Assembly: GCA_028023455.1 (NCBI GenBank) | Contig: JAQFVV010012394.1 | Span: forward strand, 29,469,010 to 29,533,009 | Length of the DNA: 64,000 nucleotides | Reading direction: 5' to 3' | From: Epiperipatus broadwayi | Taxonomy: Eukaryota > Onychophora > Udeonychophora > Euonychophora > Peripatidae | Shown: in pieces, positions 45,783 through 58,262 of the stretch | Layout: every line of letters begins with the position of its first letter | How positions within the stretch are numbered: the first letter of the stretch is position 1 | The notes under the pieces: model-generated | Databases searched by the model: none | What the model was told of the DNA's origin: nothing | The model's input: the letters and a program-made list of their open reading frames with translations, nothing else | Translations under genes and position numbers: made by a program

Positions 45783-45850
45783 TCATATAAAAATCATTCA
45801 CTTCATCACTATGATAACTTGTAGGGACATAAATCTGAATTACACATATA

Positions 45851-47699
45851 TCTATATATTAGTGGTAATGATGGATATGCCCAAGCTACTTATACCTTAA
45901 TACTTATTTACTTAATTAGTATTGATATGTCAACAAGTCCCATGTTTTTAAACATGTCTGATATGTATATAAATACATATAAATATACAGACTTCTCAAT
46001 GCTGCCTGTCAGTCCTGGGAATTGAAATTCGGATCCATACAAAATGAAATTGTTTCAAAAGACTTGAGATAGTGTTATCAGGTAAGTTAACTAACAAATT
46101 CGAAATTGAGCAAATAGCTACCAAGTATTCTTAGAAAGAGAATAAAAGGATTGAAAATTACTCTAGCCTTCAGAAAACAGCAAATAGCAAACCTAATTGC
46201 CTTCTCCAATGTTTCCTCTTTAAGGTGTTGTTGCAGAGGTCTTTGACCTGCGGTGGGTTATTTGTTAATCAGGGGGTTATATCTTTTTGTATATAAATAG
46301 TTAATTAATTAATTTTTTTAAAAATCTGGCTTGATTTCTTGTTAACATATTGATTTTCGTTATTTTTGTGTAGATTTTATTTCTTTATCCTATATATATT
46401 TTCGGTGCTACCTCCGCCATTTTTAATTTGAAAAACGACCGAAAACGTCGTCTGACACATCTTAGTGATAAAAAAACCGCCAAAAGTAGAAAAATTTAGA
46501 ATTTTTTATTCTGATTAATTTCTCTTAATCACTTCAGTTTTTCAGTTATACTTTTTAATGATTAAATAGACAGTTTGATCTCTTTTTCTAATATCAAGTA
46601 ATCACCAAGATAATATATATATAACTCAAAAGAAATATTAATGTTTTTTCTTTGAAGCATTATCAGCTACAAAGATCATAGTTTTAAACAACAATCAATA
46701 CTATATATGTTTCTAATACAGATATATTATTTATATTGCTTAAAAGAAATCCATATTTTTTCTTTTAAAATAGAATTTCAAGCTTGAATTTAATAATTAA
46801 ATTTTAAAAATAATTAAGATCCTTAAAAAGAATTGACATTTGTATTATTAAAAAAAGTAAATTTAATCAATATACCAACATAACAATTATAAAGCAATTA
46901 CGGATGTATATAAGATAAGAAACTAATATCAAATATTAATCTTAGATAAGTATATTAAAAAACCACTTGTAAACAGTAGAAAATAATTTTAGATCTAATT
47001 TTTAAAAAAGTAATTATTAGATTCCTTCCTTTAAGAAATATTATGTTGCCATGGTAGAAATATTCCACTGATATTTAAAAACTATTCTAAATATAAGAAA
47101 AGATAATCACATGACATGTATCACATGATATTTACAATATTCTTTGCTTACACTTTTTTGCTATCTCACAGCAATCTATTTAGCTATTTTCTACATTTTT
47201 TTCACTTAATATAAGAGTATTGTAGTTCACGGAATGTATTGTGGGCCATGTGTTATTTTATTAGTTTAACATCAATTCTGGCCAAAGAATAAGTGTTTCT
47301 ACAGTTATTAAAAAACTGAGTACACCATAATGTGTAGAATTTGAAGTATTTCAGATCTATATGACTATGCAGGCAATTTGGGTTGGATTGAAAAACTTTA
47401 CAGGTTTTTTGATTTGGAATAATAACTTGATAGTATAACAAAAAGGTAAAAAATGGAAGGTACGAAAAGTATAATACAACCAAAAGATCCAAGTGCATAG
47501 TTAATCCAAACACTCGCCACTGATTAAAGACACAAGCTGGAAAAGTAATATGGCAATATTGTAATGAGTACAGAAAAGGGGTTTATTAATCACCTATCTA
47601 TTGATTGTAACGCTTATACTATATGGTAAAATTGAAGAAAATAGATAAAAATGTGTTTATTGTTAAATAACTAATCTCTTAAATATTTTGTAGAAAACT
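45851..47699. other. Stretch without a supported gene
   Basis: 46.2-46.5 kb is somewhat less AT-rich (GGGTTATTTGTTAATCAGGG). An 86-codon minus-strand frame at 47253-47513 is Leu/Phe-rich with no recognisable domain. No gene called. Confidence 0.3.
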
Positions 47700-48345
47700 C
47701 TTTATACAGTAATACCACAACAGCACAAACCTTAGTAATCAATGGATGCAAAAAAGTTTGTGCTTAAAATCCCTATCTACTGTCTATTCATGCAATATCC
47801 TCAGATAAGTTTCTAGCTTATGGCTTTCACCAGTGAGGAGCCTTGGATCTGAGAACACCTTACCAAGATCTTAGGATTTATTTAGTTAACTATAAAGCTA
47901 CGAGTCCATTACAAAAACATAATAATGTTTTCAATTCAAACTCATTCACTTGAATAGTCATATAGATGTGAACACAGTTCAACATCTATACATTTTAGTA
48001 GCTTTAGTTTTTTAAAAACCATAGTCATCATCATCCTATAGGCAGAATTGGTATAAAACCACTGAAGCATCACATGACCATTATTACTATACTTACATAA
48101 ACTGTTAAGCAGTTTCAAACTTTCCATACAATAGCACCACTCAGGGTAGCCTTAATAATAAATGGATGCAAGAAGGTTTGTGCTTAAAATTCCTACCAAG
48201 TGCTTACTTAAAGCCACAATTTAAAAACTTGGCTGGGATATTGGATGAATAGGCACTAGAGAGAGATTTTATGCACTAACGTTTTGACAACCATTGGCTA
48301 CTAAGATGTGCACTGTGTGGCACTACTGTGTGAAGAATTTGCTAC
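47700..48345 (-). repeat. Repeat R1, direct copies exactly 420 bp apart, then an inverted end
   Basis: AATGGATGCA recurs at 47741 and 48161 with matching flanks (TTTGTGCTTAAAAT). Between them lies one complete unit with the ribozyme region (47.8 kb), ATCTTAGGATT, ATTGGTATAAAACCACT, CATCACATGACCA and CTTTCCATACAATAGCACCA. After 48210 the sequence switches to an inverted R1 end (GGGATATTGGATGAATAGGC, then TGGCACTACTGTGTGAAG). Confidence 0.75.
47790..47849 (-). ncRNA. Hammerhead-like motif, family R1, 47.8-kb copy (A6 changed)
   Basis: Minus strand: CUGGUGA (A6 to G), stem II AGC-CAUAA-GCU flanked by A and A, GAAA, C at the cleavage position. Stem I inner pairs UCCUCA/UGAGGA are all Watson-Crick. 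Stem II is AGC/GCU where the 41.4-kb copy has GGC/GCC. Confidence 0.5.
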
Positions 48346-51300
48346 TGTTTTAACAGCTTACGTAAACATTGGAAATGGTGATCATGTTATGTTAAAGATT
48401 TTGCTTATTTTTTTTACTATTATTTATGTCAAAATGTATTTGTATATTATAATTCTAATGATATATATATAGAGAGAAATGTATATTTTAATGCAAATTA
48501 TGCATGCATCTTATATATAAAATCCCCATTTATCTCTGTTGTTGGTAAATGTATGAATGTTTTTAGATGCCTCATCTCATGTCAAATTCACAACAAGGCA
48601 TATTTTTCAATGCAAAAAGACTATTGTTTGTTCTACCATTAAATTGTAATAACACTGTCAAATTCACATATTAAATAAAACAGATAACAGTGAGTGATAT
48701 AGATCAGTTACTGTTTATATATTTTATGGTAAAGGTTTCCAGGCAACTGCAGAAACAGCCACAAATGCCTATTCATAATTCTGCATTAAGGCACTCTCTG
48801 CTTTCAAGGTCTGTCTATCTCCTAATATATTTGAGATGAATGACATACATAGCAATATTTAGTGAAAAAACCCATATATTTACATTAAATTTTTAAAAAA
48901 AATTGTTAAAGGAACCAATTAAAAAAATTCAAGTGTTATATTAATAATTAATAAATGGTAACTCTTAATAAAGCTAAAAAACTATTGTTTGTTTGTGAAA
49001 CTGTTGAAAAATTGAAAAAAAAACATTACATTTTTTATTGAGAAGGCACTCCAGTAAATATATAGTTGCACCATAATGCTGTCAAATACAATAGGTATGT
49101 TTAAAAATTTAAATTTAAATTTAGGTTTATTAAAATGTTTTCATGGTCTGTCAATTCCCTATTATAGTTCAGATGAATTACATACTTAGCAACCCTTATT
49201 ATATATTGTAAACATTTGGGTTACTTAGCACACAATCATATAGTGTGTGGGCACTATATATAAAATAAAGGAAAAGTAGAAATAAACACAGACGAAAATT
49301 ATAGCAGATATTTTCTACATTCACTGAAATAAAATAAATAACTGATTTAGCATAAAAATTGTTTTATGAATTAAACTTTTAAAAGGTCTGAATATATATA
49401 AATGTTGTATTATTATTATTATTCTGATTTTGAAATTTAAAAACAAGTATGGTACTTTTGAAATTTTTTAATTAATTAAACAAAATTCCTATCTATTAGA
49501 AATCCCCTAAGTGAAAACATGTATATTACACTTTGACAAAAATTTCAAGCTTGTTTTCAAAAGGGATTAGAGAACTAAGAAAAAAATAACAACTATGTTT
49601 TCAATGAAGATGTTATTATCACCTTAGAAGATTATAAAAAGGACTGATAAAAAATATCAGTCAGTCTAGATAATAATTTTTGTAAGAATGGGCCAGCTGC
49701 AAAGTTGGTTACAATAATTTGTTGCAGCTTGTTGAAATTTGCAGCAGTTGGTTTTAGCTGACCATAGAGTTGGCAGAACAGTAGATTCAGGAATTGCTAC
49801 TATTTTTCTTTGCAGGAGTTTGAATTCACATGAAGAAAAATGACCCACTTCTTTGTTCTGAAATTCATAGCCTTAAATGGGGTGAGGACAGTTTGCTTGC
49901 CTGAAATCTATCAAACCAAGACAGCTGCTTGCCTGAAACAATCCTAGACAGAAAGATATCAACTACAGATCAACATTTCACATGGATTATATTTTTCATG
50001 AAGATGACAATCACTAAAACCAAACTCACCAAGAAAAATCTTCCAGCTTGCCCAGGGAACCTTATCTTGCTAAAGAAATAATTATATATATGCTGATGTA
50101 TCTAAAGGCAGAGAAGCACAGATAAACATATATACAGCTGGTAGTGAGTAGAGTTATATATGATGAAATTTTAAATAATTTTTTTTAGTAAAATGACATT
50201 TTGAAAGTGATGCAAGAATTTGTACTTTTCATGTTTGTGGTGGGTGTATAGTTGAGCATGGCTGCCTGGATGCATTGTGTTCATGATGCTCTGAAGTATA
50301 GGCTGAATACTATCCAGACCTAGATAATTGTAGAGTAGTCCAGCATTGTTTATAGGTCTCATGAATAGGCTACATGGATAACCTCCTAATACTCATAAGA
50401 GATGAGCAGGGCTGGCTGAGTGTCAAATATATTTTCTTTCTACTACTCATTATGAATGATATCTCTAGGTACAAGAGAGGTAGTGCTTAAAGATGAGGTA
50501 TTTTCTCACGATATCATGGGGCATTGTGTACTGGTAGTCCATGCTTGGTTGTTTACTCATCATGGCATGGGGAGCTGCAGTTTATGTATTCACTTTTCCT
50601 ATCTCACCTTGCTTACTTCATCAACATTATCTAATCAAGCAGAAAGTCATTTTGAAATTTGTATTTTTTTAATTCTATAAAACGATTTTATCTGTCGTTT
50701 ATTAAGAAGAAAAGAGACATTTTAAAAGTGAAACAAACAAGCAAATAATTTTGACTGGATTTAAAAAAAATAAAAAAAGTAAAGAATAGATGATTCTATA
50801 ATATAAATTTAAAAATGTTGATAATTAATTAACAAATACCTATCAAAAATTGACTGTACCTTTTTTTAAGAAAAGAAAAAGAACTTATAAACTGATGAAT
50901 AATTTTAAGTTATATGTACATTTTGTTTATAAACAGGTATATGTATGAAATTTATGCATATTTTCCAAAAAAATTAATTATGAAAATATAATATTATTGT
51001 AACAAATTAAAATATGTAACTTTTCATCAGTGTGCAAATACACGCACACACACACAAGTAAAATTTTAAACATTTATAGTATTTTTTTTATATGCAACTG
51101 TAAAAGGTTAATCATGCATTTATTATTTTATATGATGATTGTAATATAAGTCAATTGTACTGCATATTTATGTCTATGCATATATGTCAATGCTTGTCAA
51201 ATAGGATGTGTGCAAATTTTAATCATTTTTTTTATTATTATTGAATATCAATTGAAATATATTCATGTAATTGTAAAATGCACAGCTGTGCACATATATA

Positions 51301-51840
51301 TGCATGTGTTATACATAAACCACCATATAGTAATTTAAATTTTGCAAATCAATGTAATAACTTTAGTTGTGTATATAATTTGGTATACTATTCAAAATTG
51401 GAACCCTTATCCTATAAGACCTTAAATTCATTTTTTATTGTTATTAATAAACTTATTCAGTTGTTAAAAATTGTTTCCATCATCTCTTGGTCACAAACAG
51501 TAATAGAGCTTATGTTCTCTGAGTTAGATTAGATTCATGCACATAATGAATATATGAATGAGGATGTGTACTTAGTGCTTTTGGGCAACCAGAGATGATC
51601 AATCATCATCCTGGTTGGTGAACAAAAGAATACTCTTTAAAGACCATGCACTATCTTTTATTTTAGTTTAGTCTCATTAAAAATTTAAGTTTATAGTTGG
51701 CCAGTACATTAATGTACTTAAAGTGACCAGAGCATTGATGATGATCAGCATGTTTTAATGTCCCAGCATTATTGTTTGATTTTTATGTATTCTGATTGGT
51801 GAGCACTTAGTTTGTTCCTTCAAATTAATGGTTAAATAAT
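48346..51840. other. Long stretch without a supported gene
   Basis: 49.7-50.1 kb and 50.2-50.6 kb are less AT-rich than average but contain only frames of 60-74 codons with no recognisable domain. 51037-51055 has a CA-rich microsatellite. I see no gene. Confidence 0.3.
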
Positions 51841-51966
51841 TGACTAAGCTGGCAAAGGCTCAATAGTTAGCCTGGTCTACAGTAGACCCATTTTCAATCC
51901 AGTCACAAGGTTGACTGTTGATTTATATTATTTCAATCCAGCCACAAGATTGACTGTTGATTTTAT
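51841..51966 (+). repeat. tRNA-like segment with a 39-bp tandem duplication
   Basis: GGCTCAATAGTTAGCCTGG and TTTTCAATCC give a weak box A/box B pair. TTTCAATCCAGYCACAAG with RTTGACTGTTGATTT occurs twice, offset by 39 bp (51892 and 51931). Confidence 0.5.
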
Positions 51967-52246
51967 TCTGATGTAGTTTGATTTTGATCATTCATGATGG
52001 AAGAATGGTTTATTTTGAGTATTACTTATACTTTTTGATAATGCTGTTTGATATATGATTGATTTATAGTTATTTTAGTTACTCTGAGTGACTGGCTGAT
52101 CTCAGAGATCTCTTGATCTCATGCTCACCTTAAATATATCTTACTTATATATACTTTTGTAAATTATTGATATTTCATTTATAATTGACTGCTAGTGGTG
52201 ATGATGTTCCATCACCCTGGTCCACTTTTATACTACCCCACCCTGT

Positions 52247-52247
52247 T

Positions 52248-52282
<35 letters not shown>

Positions 52283-52288
52283 TTTAAG

Positions 52289-52315
<27 letters not shown>
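52247..52315. repeat. Paired (AT)n tracts forming a palindrome
   Basis: Two AT runs of about 26-28 bp flank a short TTTATTTTAAGA centre. Confidence 0.9.
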
Positions 52316-52319
<4 letters not shown>

Positions 52320-52474
52320 CTTAAAAGAAATTTGTTAAAGCAACTAATTAAGAAATATTACAAATATTAGATTTAATAATATGCAATTTTTATGAAGAAT
52401 TTAATGTGAAAAAAGTAACAATGTCAAATTAAACATATCACAATGATAGCATTTCAAAAGGCGGGTCCATCTGG

Positions 52475-52565
52475 TATGCCTTGTAAGATTTATTGCAATG
52501 GTAGAGTAATACTCTATAGGTTAAGGTCCATGGATCATACTCACCTTGTTCACATCCAGTAAAAT
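52475..52565 (+). other. Weak tRNA-like segment
   Basis: AATGGTAGAGTAATACTCT (box-A-like) and GGTTAAGGTCC (box-B-like) at short spacing. Possible SINE relic. Confidence 0.25.
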
Positions 52566-53400
52566 AACCTCATATAAACTACCAAAAATCAATTATTTTT
52601 TTTACTGTTGTGATAATATTCAAATAATTAAACACCAATCATATTAACCATGCCCTCAAATGTTAAAGCTATTTACATATTAAATGAAAAAAAATGTTTC
52701 ATTTATCTTCCAAGTTTTCATGTGAACTATAGATTAGAAAACAACCCTTACAATAAATTTTAGCTCATTGAATATTAAAATGTGAAGAAATTAACTCTGT
52801 CATAAAAAAACCCTTATGAATCACAAGGAATAAAACTTTTTGATTATTTTATTTATCATTTCTAATCATATCACAAACATTATATTTATGTTATCATTAA
52901 GCAAGTAATGTTTTAAATTTTTTATATAATATTTCTATTACATCAATAAAATTACCCATATTTAGTTTTTATGTGAAGATAAATAGCTATAATGTTTTGG
53001 AGACTGCCAAGTAATTGTATAGCATTTAAAACTGATTTTTGTTTTTTGATCTAAAACAATATCTATTCCATTATTTCTTCTACTATCTTAGAATAAAAAA
53101 GTCTTACTTACTTTCCATTCTTCTTAACTACAACTTGTCATCTCCCTTCATTGAAATCTATAATATATATTTTTTCCATTTTATTTTTAGTAATAAATAT
53201 ATCATTTTCTCTGGCTTATTCAAAACTACTTATATTCAAGTTCATATTCCTACCATACATCTTTATTATTCCAATAGTTATAAATACTCGATAGAAATGT
53301 CATCATCATCATTAGTAAAAGCCAGTGTGATTGATCATTCTAACTCCAAAAGAAAGTATATATATTGTGACAGTCAGATGATGTATGTTGGCTTAACCCA
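52566..53400. other. AT-rich stretch; frame at 53.04-53.41 kb not supported
   Basis: A 124-codon plus-strand frame is very rich in Tyr, Ile, Ser and Phe, as expected from AT-rich sequence, and has no motif. Not called as a gene. Confidence 0.3.
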
Positions 53401-54900
53401 GTTCGAATACTAGGCGAAGGTACCTCGGGGCCACTCATACGTGAGATATTAAATCAAGAATACTGTGACCCCTGCCCTCTTCGTCTATTCTCGAGACTAA
53501 CCCACGAACCAACAACACTATCTGAGACACGCATAGATATTCCTCAACTGGGCCACAAAGCTTAGCATCAGCGGGAGACATGGACGGGAACACCTACGGA
53601 GCTAAATAGTTAGTTAAATGTGTGTAAAAATACTAAGAAATATGTGTGTTTTGCGTGCCTGGATCATTGAAAAGTAAAAATAAAGCATTTAGTATAATTA
53701 AGAAACTCAAGCTTTTTATAGTTAAATCATATGTTTAATTAATGACTTTAATAATATGACTAATGATATAATGGCCTCCGCTATTCCCCTAAATTAATGA
53801 AAACTAATTAGACAATAAAAACAGATTAATATGTTTGCGGTCCAAATCTTTTATTCCCAATTTTATTAAAATAGTCAACTTGAATCTCCTCGATCAAATT
53901 ACAATAGTAAAAATCTTTCGCAAAGCATTTCTAATTGCTTTGCGCTAAAAACAGAGTTTAAAAATTATTTAAAACGTACATAGCTAAATCTGATATACGT
54001 TATAAGCTAATGGCGAACAAAAGAGGCGCTATTGAGGAGTTCAAGTTAGCAAACAAAGGAAACTTTACACGTATGGAATTTAAAAACATAAACAAAATTG
54101 GAAAGAGATTTTTAAATGAACAATTAACTATTAAACTTAACCGCAATGCAATACCAAATATGTATGCATTGGTAATGAAGAATAGTGAAGGAAAAAAGGT
54201 TAAATATAGATAGATGATCACACATATATATTTAAGACTAATCTAATAAGAACAATGGTTAAATTACATAATCGTTACATAAAACAATTCATAATATAAT
54301 TCAATTAAGAAAGATATATAAAAAAAATAAAAAGGTAGAAAATAAATAGTTCAATGGAGGAGAGATAATGATTACCGTCCTTGTTCCTTGGTCATGTTCC
54401 ATCGACGAGCGTAGCTTGATCCGTCCATCGATAGCTATTTGTCCGGACAAGGAAGGTGGAAATAAGTAGCATGCTTTTACGAAAAGTCCTACAGACACAG
54501 CACAGAGTTCAGATGACTATGGAGTGGATATTAAGGCATTTTGATGGTATTTAGGAACCTCGGCGATAGGCAAAGCTATTTATTTGCCTAGCCGAGCATA
54601 GTAGAATCCATCAAACTTATATGATTTTTAGCTTGAGCAGGTTCAAACTTCTTCATGATTTGTAGACGATAATTGTAGACTTTTTGGAATAAAATCACAA
54701 ACAAAATCTGACAGAGTTCTCCTAAAAGAAATCTGAATGCACCTTGCAATAGCAGATCTGAATGAAACTTGCAATAGCAAAATCTGAATGCCTTGCAATA
54801 GCAAAATCTTGAATCAACCTTGCAATAGCAAAATCTGATATGACTCTCCTCTTTTGTTCTCTCCCTTTTATAACTTTTTTTCTCAGCTACCTTCTATTGT
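53400..54900. other. GC-richer unclassified segment with tandem repeat
   Basis: 53.40-53.62 and 54.36-54.62 kb stand out as clearly GC-richer than the window (for example GGTACCTCGGGGCCACTC and GACGAGCGTAGCTTGATCCG). A 67-codon plus frame at 54010-54213 (MANKRGAIEEFKLANKGNF start) is Lys/Asn-rich; the opposite strand is also open there, so coding is unproven. On the minus strand TTATAAAAGGGAGAGAACAA near 54.87 kb looks like a TATA region. This may be a piece of a mobile element or an unrecognised exon; I cannot tell which. Confidence 0.3.
54729..54839. repeat. Short tandem repeat, about 25-bp unit, four copies
   Basis: CTTGCAATAGCA(AA)ATCTGAATG-type units recur at about 54743, 54768, 54792 and 54818 with small length changes. 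Confidence 0.85.
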
Positions 54901-55612
54901 TTGTATGATCTTAGATCTTGATAAGCCCACCCACACTCTTTTGTTTCAAGGTAACACTTTCTAAAAATAAGCTTTTACTTAAAACTCCAAATTTATTTCT
55001 TTAAAGTTTGAATTTTTATTAATTAAAAAAGAAGGAAAGAGAAGTCCATCTTTAATTAGCCTTGAATGGACTAATTAATTAAAACATACATTCTTTTAGA
55101 AAATGTTTGGCAGGCTTATCTCAAAATAAATCATACTAAATATTTTAACAAGATTTTACAAAAAAATATATTCTTATTTTTTTATAGTAAATAAGCATTT
55201 TATTTCAGCAGAATTTTGCATTAACTCATATATATATACGCTTGACGTATATATATGTTTGCCCAATAGGTTTTACAAGCAATTTTTATTAACAGAAATT
55301 TAATCTTTGACTGGGATTTATTTAACACGAAATTTAACTGTAAATACAACTTTAATAACATAATTAATTTTAGCTTTAATGCAAAACCCTGCTGATATTG
55401 GGCTATAAACTTAGTTCAGTCCTACAATGCTAACTAAATTTATAAGAAACAGTGAAGCATGGATCGTACTTCAGATCCATTGCTTCAATATATATATCAT
55501 AATAAATACTTTTAGTATTAAAAATTTTGGTATGCAATATTTCGAGGATATATAATATGGAAAATAACTATATGCAAAAACGTATATGAGATATGCTTAA
55601 AATTTAAATAAA
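54901..55612. other. No recognisable gene
   Basis: AT-rich; a short palindrome ATATATATACG..CGTATATATAT at about 55229-55256. Confidence 0.4.
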
Positions 55613-55779
55613 GTTTGTAATCTTTGCCTAGTGCACTTTCAACTAAGTTATATTAGTCATCATTCTGACATCTGACAGAGGGAGAAGATTGCTGGCAATC
55701 ATCAATCTTTTCCCTTTTGTCAGATGTTATGTCTATGACTAATATTATTTAGTTGAAAGTCTAGGCAAAGATTACAAAC
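55613..55779. mobile_element. Foldback MITE, about 78-bp arms
   Basis: GTTTGTAATCTTTGCCTAG at 55613 is mirrored by CTAGGCAAAGATTACAAAC ending at 55779. The arms continue through ACTTTCAACT/AGTTGAAAGT and TCTGACA/TGTCAGA to a loop of about 10 nt. No coding capacity. Confidence 0.88.
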
Positions 55780-57395
55780 ATTATTAGGATTTTAAGAGTA
55801 TTTCATAATTGTCTTTGTGTATAGTTATTTTCCATAATAAATACTTTTATTTACTGTGCATTAAACACCAGAAAATAATTTCTTCAACCACAATTGAGGT
55901 TTGTATATTAAACTTGAAATAAAAGCATAAGTGTCCATAAATTAATGAGTTCAATCACCAATCTTTATAACTAATGATTGAATTAATTAATGTCTGTATA
56001 CCTCATGTTTTTATTTCAAGTAAAATATAAAAATCTCTGTTGTAATTAAAGAAGACAATTGTTTTTGGCTTTTTAGTATACAATTAATAAAAAACATTTA
56101 TTAAAAAATATGATTTATATTTATTATTTTTAAGTTTATAATATTGGAATCTTTTTATTCCAATTTTAATTAAAACAAAGAATAATATTTGAAAAAAAAG
56201 TTATGCATTAAAAATCGATTCCACTATTATTTGGTTTATGAGTGTTTTTTTTTTAAAAAAAACTTTTATAATCCAGAGAAATTAAAATTTCATACATTTT
56301 TTAAAAAAAAAAACAGCTTTTACAGAAATGAGAAATTAAGATTGTTTTTATTTGTATTTGAATTAACCATGTTTACTCTTTTTCCTAAATAAATTGTACC
56401 AGTGGGCATCACTGAACCTTACTAAACAATCCTAATACATTTAAAATGCTGACTTTTAACATGTCTACAGAAGTTTTTTAAAATAGTTCAACGCTATGTC
56501 CAAATGTAGTTTTCCAATGTATTCTATTCCCTGCCACTCAATTAAACTATAAATATTTCACCTCTTTAGAATGTTTTTCAAATAATCTTCATCAAGTAAA
56601 TGAGATTTTACTTCTCTGTGAAAATCATATAAAGTTCGCCATAAAATAATCTTTTAGAAAATTTTGGATTAAGTACTAGATTAAGATAATTTAATTTTGA
56701 AAAATAATATTTTATTATGGGATGTGTGTGTGTGTTTCTAAGGTAATTCAATTCTGAAAATTAATATTTTAGTATAGGGTTCTTTTTTGTTTTCCTCTGT
56801 AAAGTTTTAACATTATTTCTCTCCATTAGTCTAATCATTTTAATTTTAAAATCTGCCCACTCTATTTGTAAATTAAATATATGTTGTGAAATAATAATAT
56901 TTCACTAACTAAACATGATTTTACACAATTTTTAAAAATTTAAAATAAATAATTAAAAAATAAAAAATAACCTAAAGCATTTTACTACTAATTGCTTAAA
57001 AGAAAATTTTAAATCAATATTATCTACTAAGTTAATTTAAAGCTAAAATTTCTAGACTCTGATAAAATATACTTTCGTAAAGAAAAAAAAATTCTGTTTA
57101 TATAAACAAATATTTCTCTGATAATGCAATAATAATTAAATCAAGATAAACCAAATTATTGATAATCATAGCAAAAATAATATTAAACTGTAAGTGTTCA
57201 AATAAAAATAATAATTAAAACTTGAATTTAGAATTTAAATTTTTTAAATATAATAACATAAAATTAATATTACTAAGTCTTATTCATTATGTTTGAACAT
57301 AAATACATTATATATATATATTATTTTTAAAATGTCACATTTTTATATCTCGTGAAAGACACAAACTTTAAATTCTTATTAGAATATTTACAAAA
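55780..57395. other. AT-rich stretch, no recognisable feature
   Basis: Short A/T homopolymers and a TG microsatellite at about 56724-56735. No gene. Confidence 0.4.
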
Positions 57396-57975
57396 TTGTC
57401 TGTCTATCTATTTATCTGTCTAGCTATCGATCAGCCTGTCTATCTGCTTATTTTTTATCTATATACATGCTCATCTATCTGTCTGCTCTTCAGTTCTTTA
57501 TTTATGAATCTATCTATCCATCTATATGTATGTATGTATTTATATTATATTTATGTTTATCGCTCTTTATCTCTTGTTTTTTTTTATCTATATACATGCC
57601 AATCTGTCTATCTTTATTTATGAATCTATCTATCCATCTATTTACATCTATATGTGTGTATGTATTTATATTATCTTTCTATTTATCTCTCTCTAATTCT
57701 CTGCTTATATATTTCCTATCTGCATGTGTCTATTTGTCTATTTATCTGTCTGTTTTTGCCTATCTATCTGTATTTCTCTGCATGTTATGTCTATTTATCA
57801 ATACAGCTAATTATTCTATGTTTCTTTAGATTGTTTTTCTATTTGTCTGTTAATCTGTTCTGTGTTTACCTATATATTTACTTATTTAATCATCTACCTA
57901 TATCCATCTATCTGTTGTCTGCATATCTATATGTCTATCTATCTAACTTTTGTGTATATGTCTGTTTATGTTTGT
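57396..57975. repeat. Degenerate (TATC)n tetranucleotide tract, about 580 bp
   Basis: Interspersed TCTATCTA, TCTGTCTA and TTTATCTG motifs without long perfect runs. Overlapping Ser/Leu/Tyr/Ile-rich frames in all three phases are by-products. Confidence 0.92.
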
Positions 57976-58127
57976 GATTTTTTTTTGCGCCTATGTGTAA
58001 AACTACACAACAATACAATAACTACATTTATGTAAAACATTATTAACACATACTAATGTTTTGATATAAATTTCATTATTAAATTATAAAAAAGAGATTT
58101 ATGTATTCAATCTTTCAAATCAAAGGT

Positions 58128-58262
58128 AAAACTTTCCATACAGTAGTGCCATCCTGTGCTAACCAGAGTAAGCAATGGATGCCAGAAGGCTTGTGCATAA
58201 AATCCCTATCTAGTGCCTACTCATCCAATATCCCCAAACTAGTTTCTGGCTTATGGCCATAA
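58128..58262 (-). repeat. Repeat R1 fragment, ribozyme truncated
   Basis: AAAACTTTCCATACAGTAGT through ACTAGTTTCTGGCTTATGGC is R1. It stops exactly inside stem II, so GAAA and ACUAGU are present and CUGAUGA is absent. Confidence 0.8.

Larger units (their letters stand above)
43310..45850 (-). mobile_element. RTE-like element, old near-full-length copy
   Basis: The minus strand carries, in order, the endonuclease (45845-45150), the linker, RT (about 44900-43960) and the C-terminal region with the GATGATGA tail near 43320. It keeps the segment missing from the 22.6-kb copy. Frames are broken many times. A 179-bp insertion with a 10-bp target duplication lies in the endonuclease. Homology ends at about 45845, so it is 5' truncated. 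Confidence 0.85.

Noticed and set aside
50890-50930. Isolated CTGATGA at 50.9 kb
   Set aside because: No GAAA block and no stem II follow, so it is a chance match.
53039-53413. 124-codon frame with hydrophobic stretches
   Set aside because: The residue bias (Ile, Tyr, Phe, Ser) follows from AT content; no motif or conserved start was seen.
54010-54213. 67-codon Lys/Asn-rich frame as a real small gene
   Set aside because: The opposite strand is open over the same interval and there is no recognisable domain; kept only as part of the unclassified segment.
57396-57977. Three overlapping Ser/Leu/Tyr-rich frames of 75-120 codons resembling membrane proteins
   Set aside because: All phases are open because the TATC-type repeat has few stops; the composition is that of the repeat.
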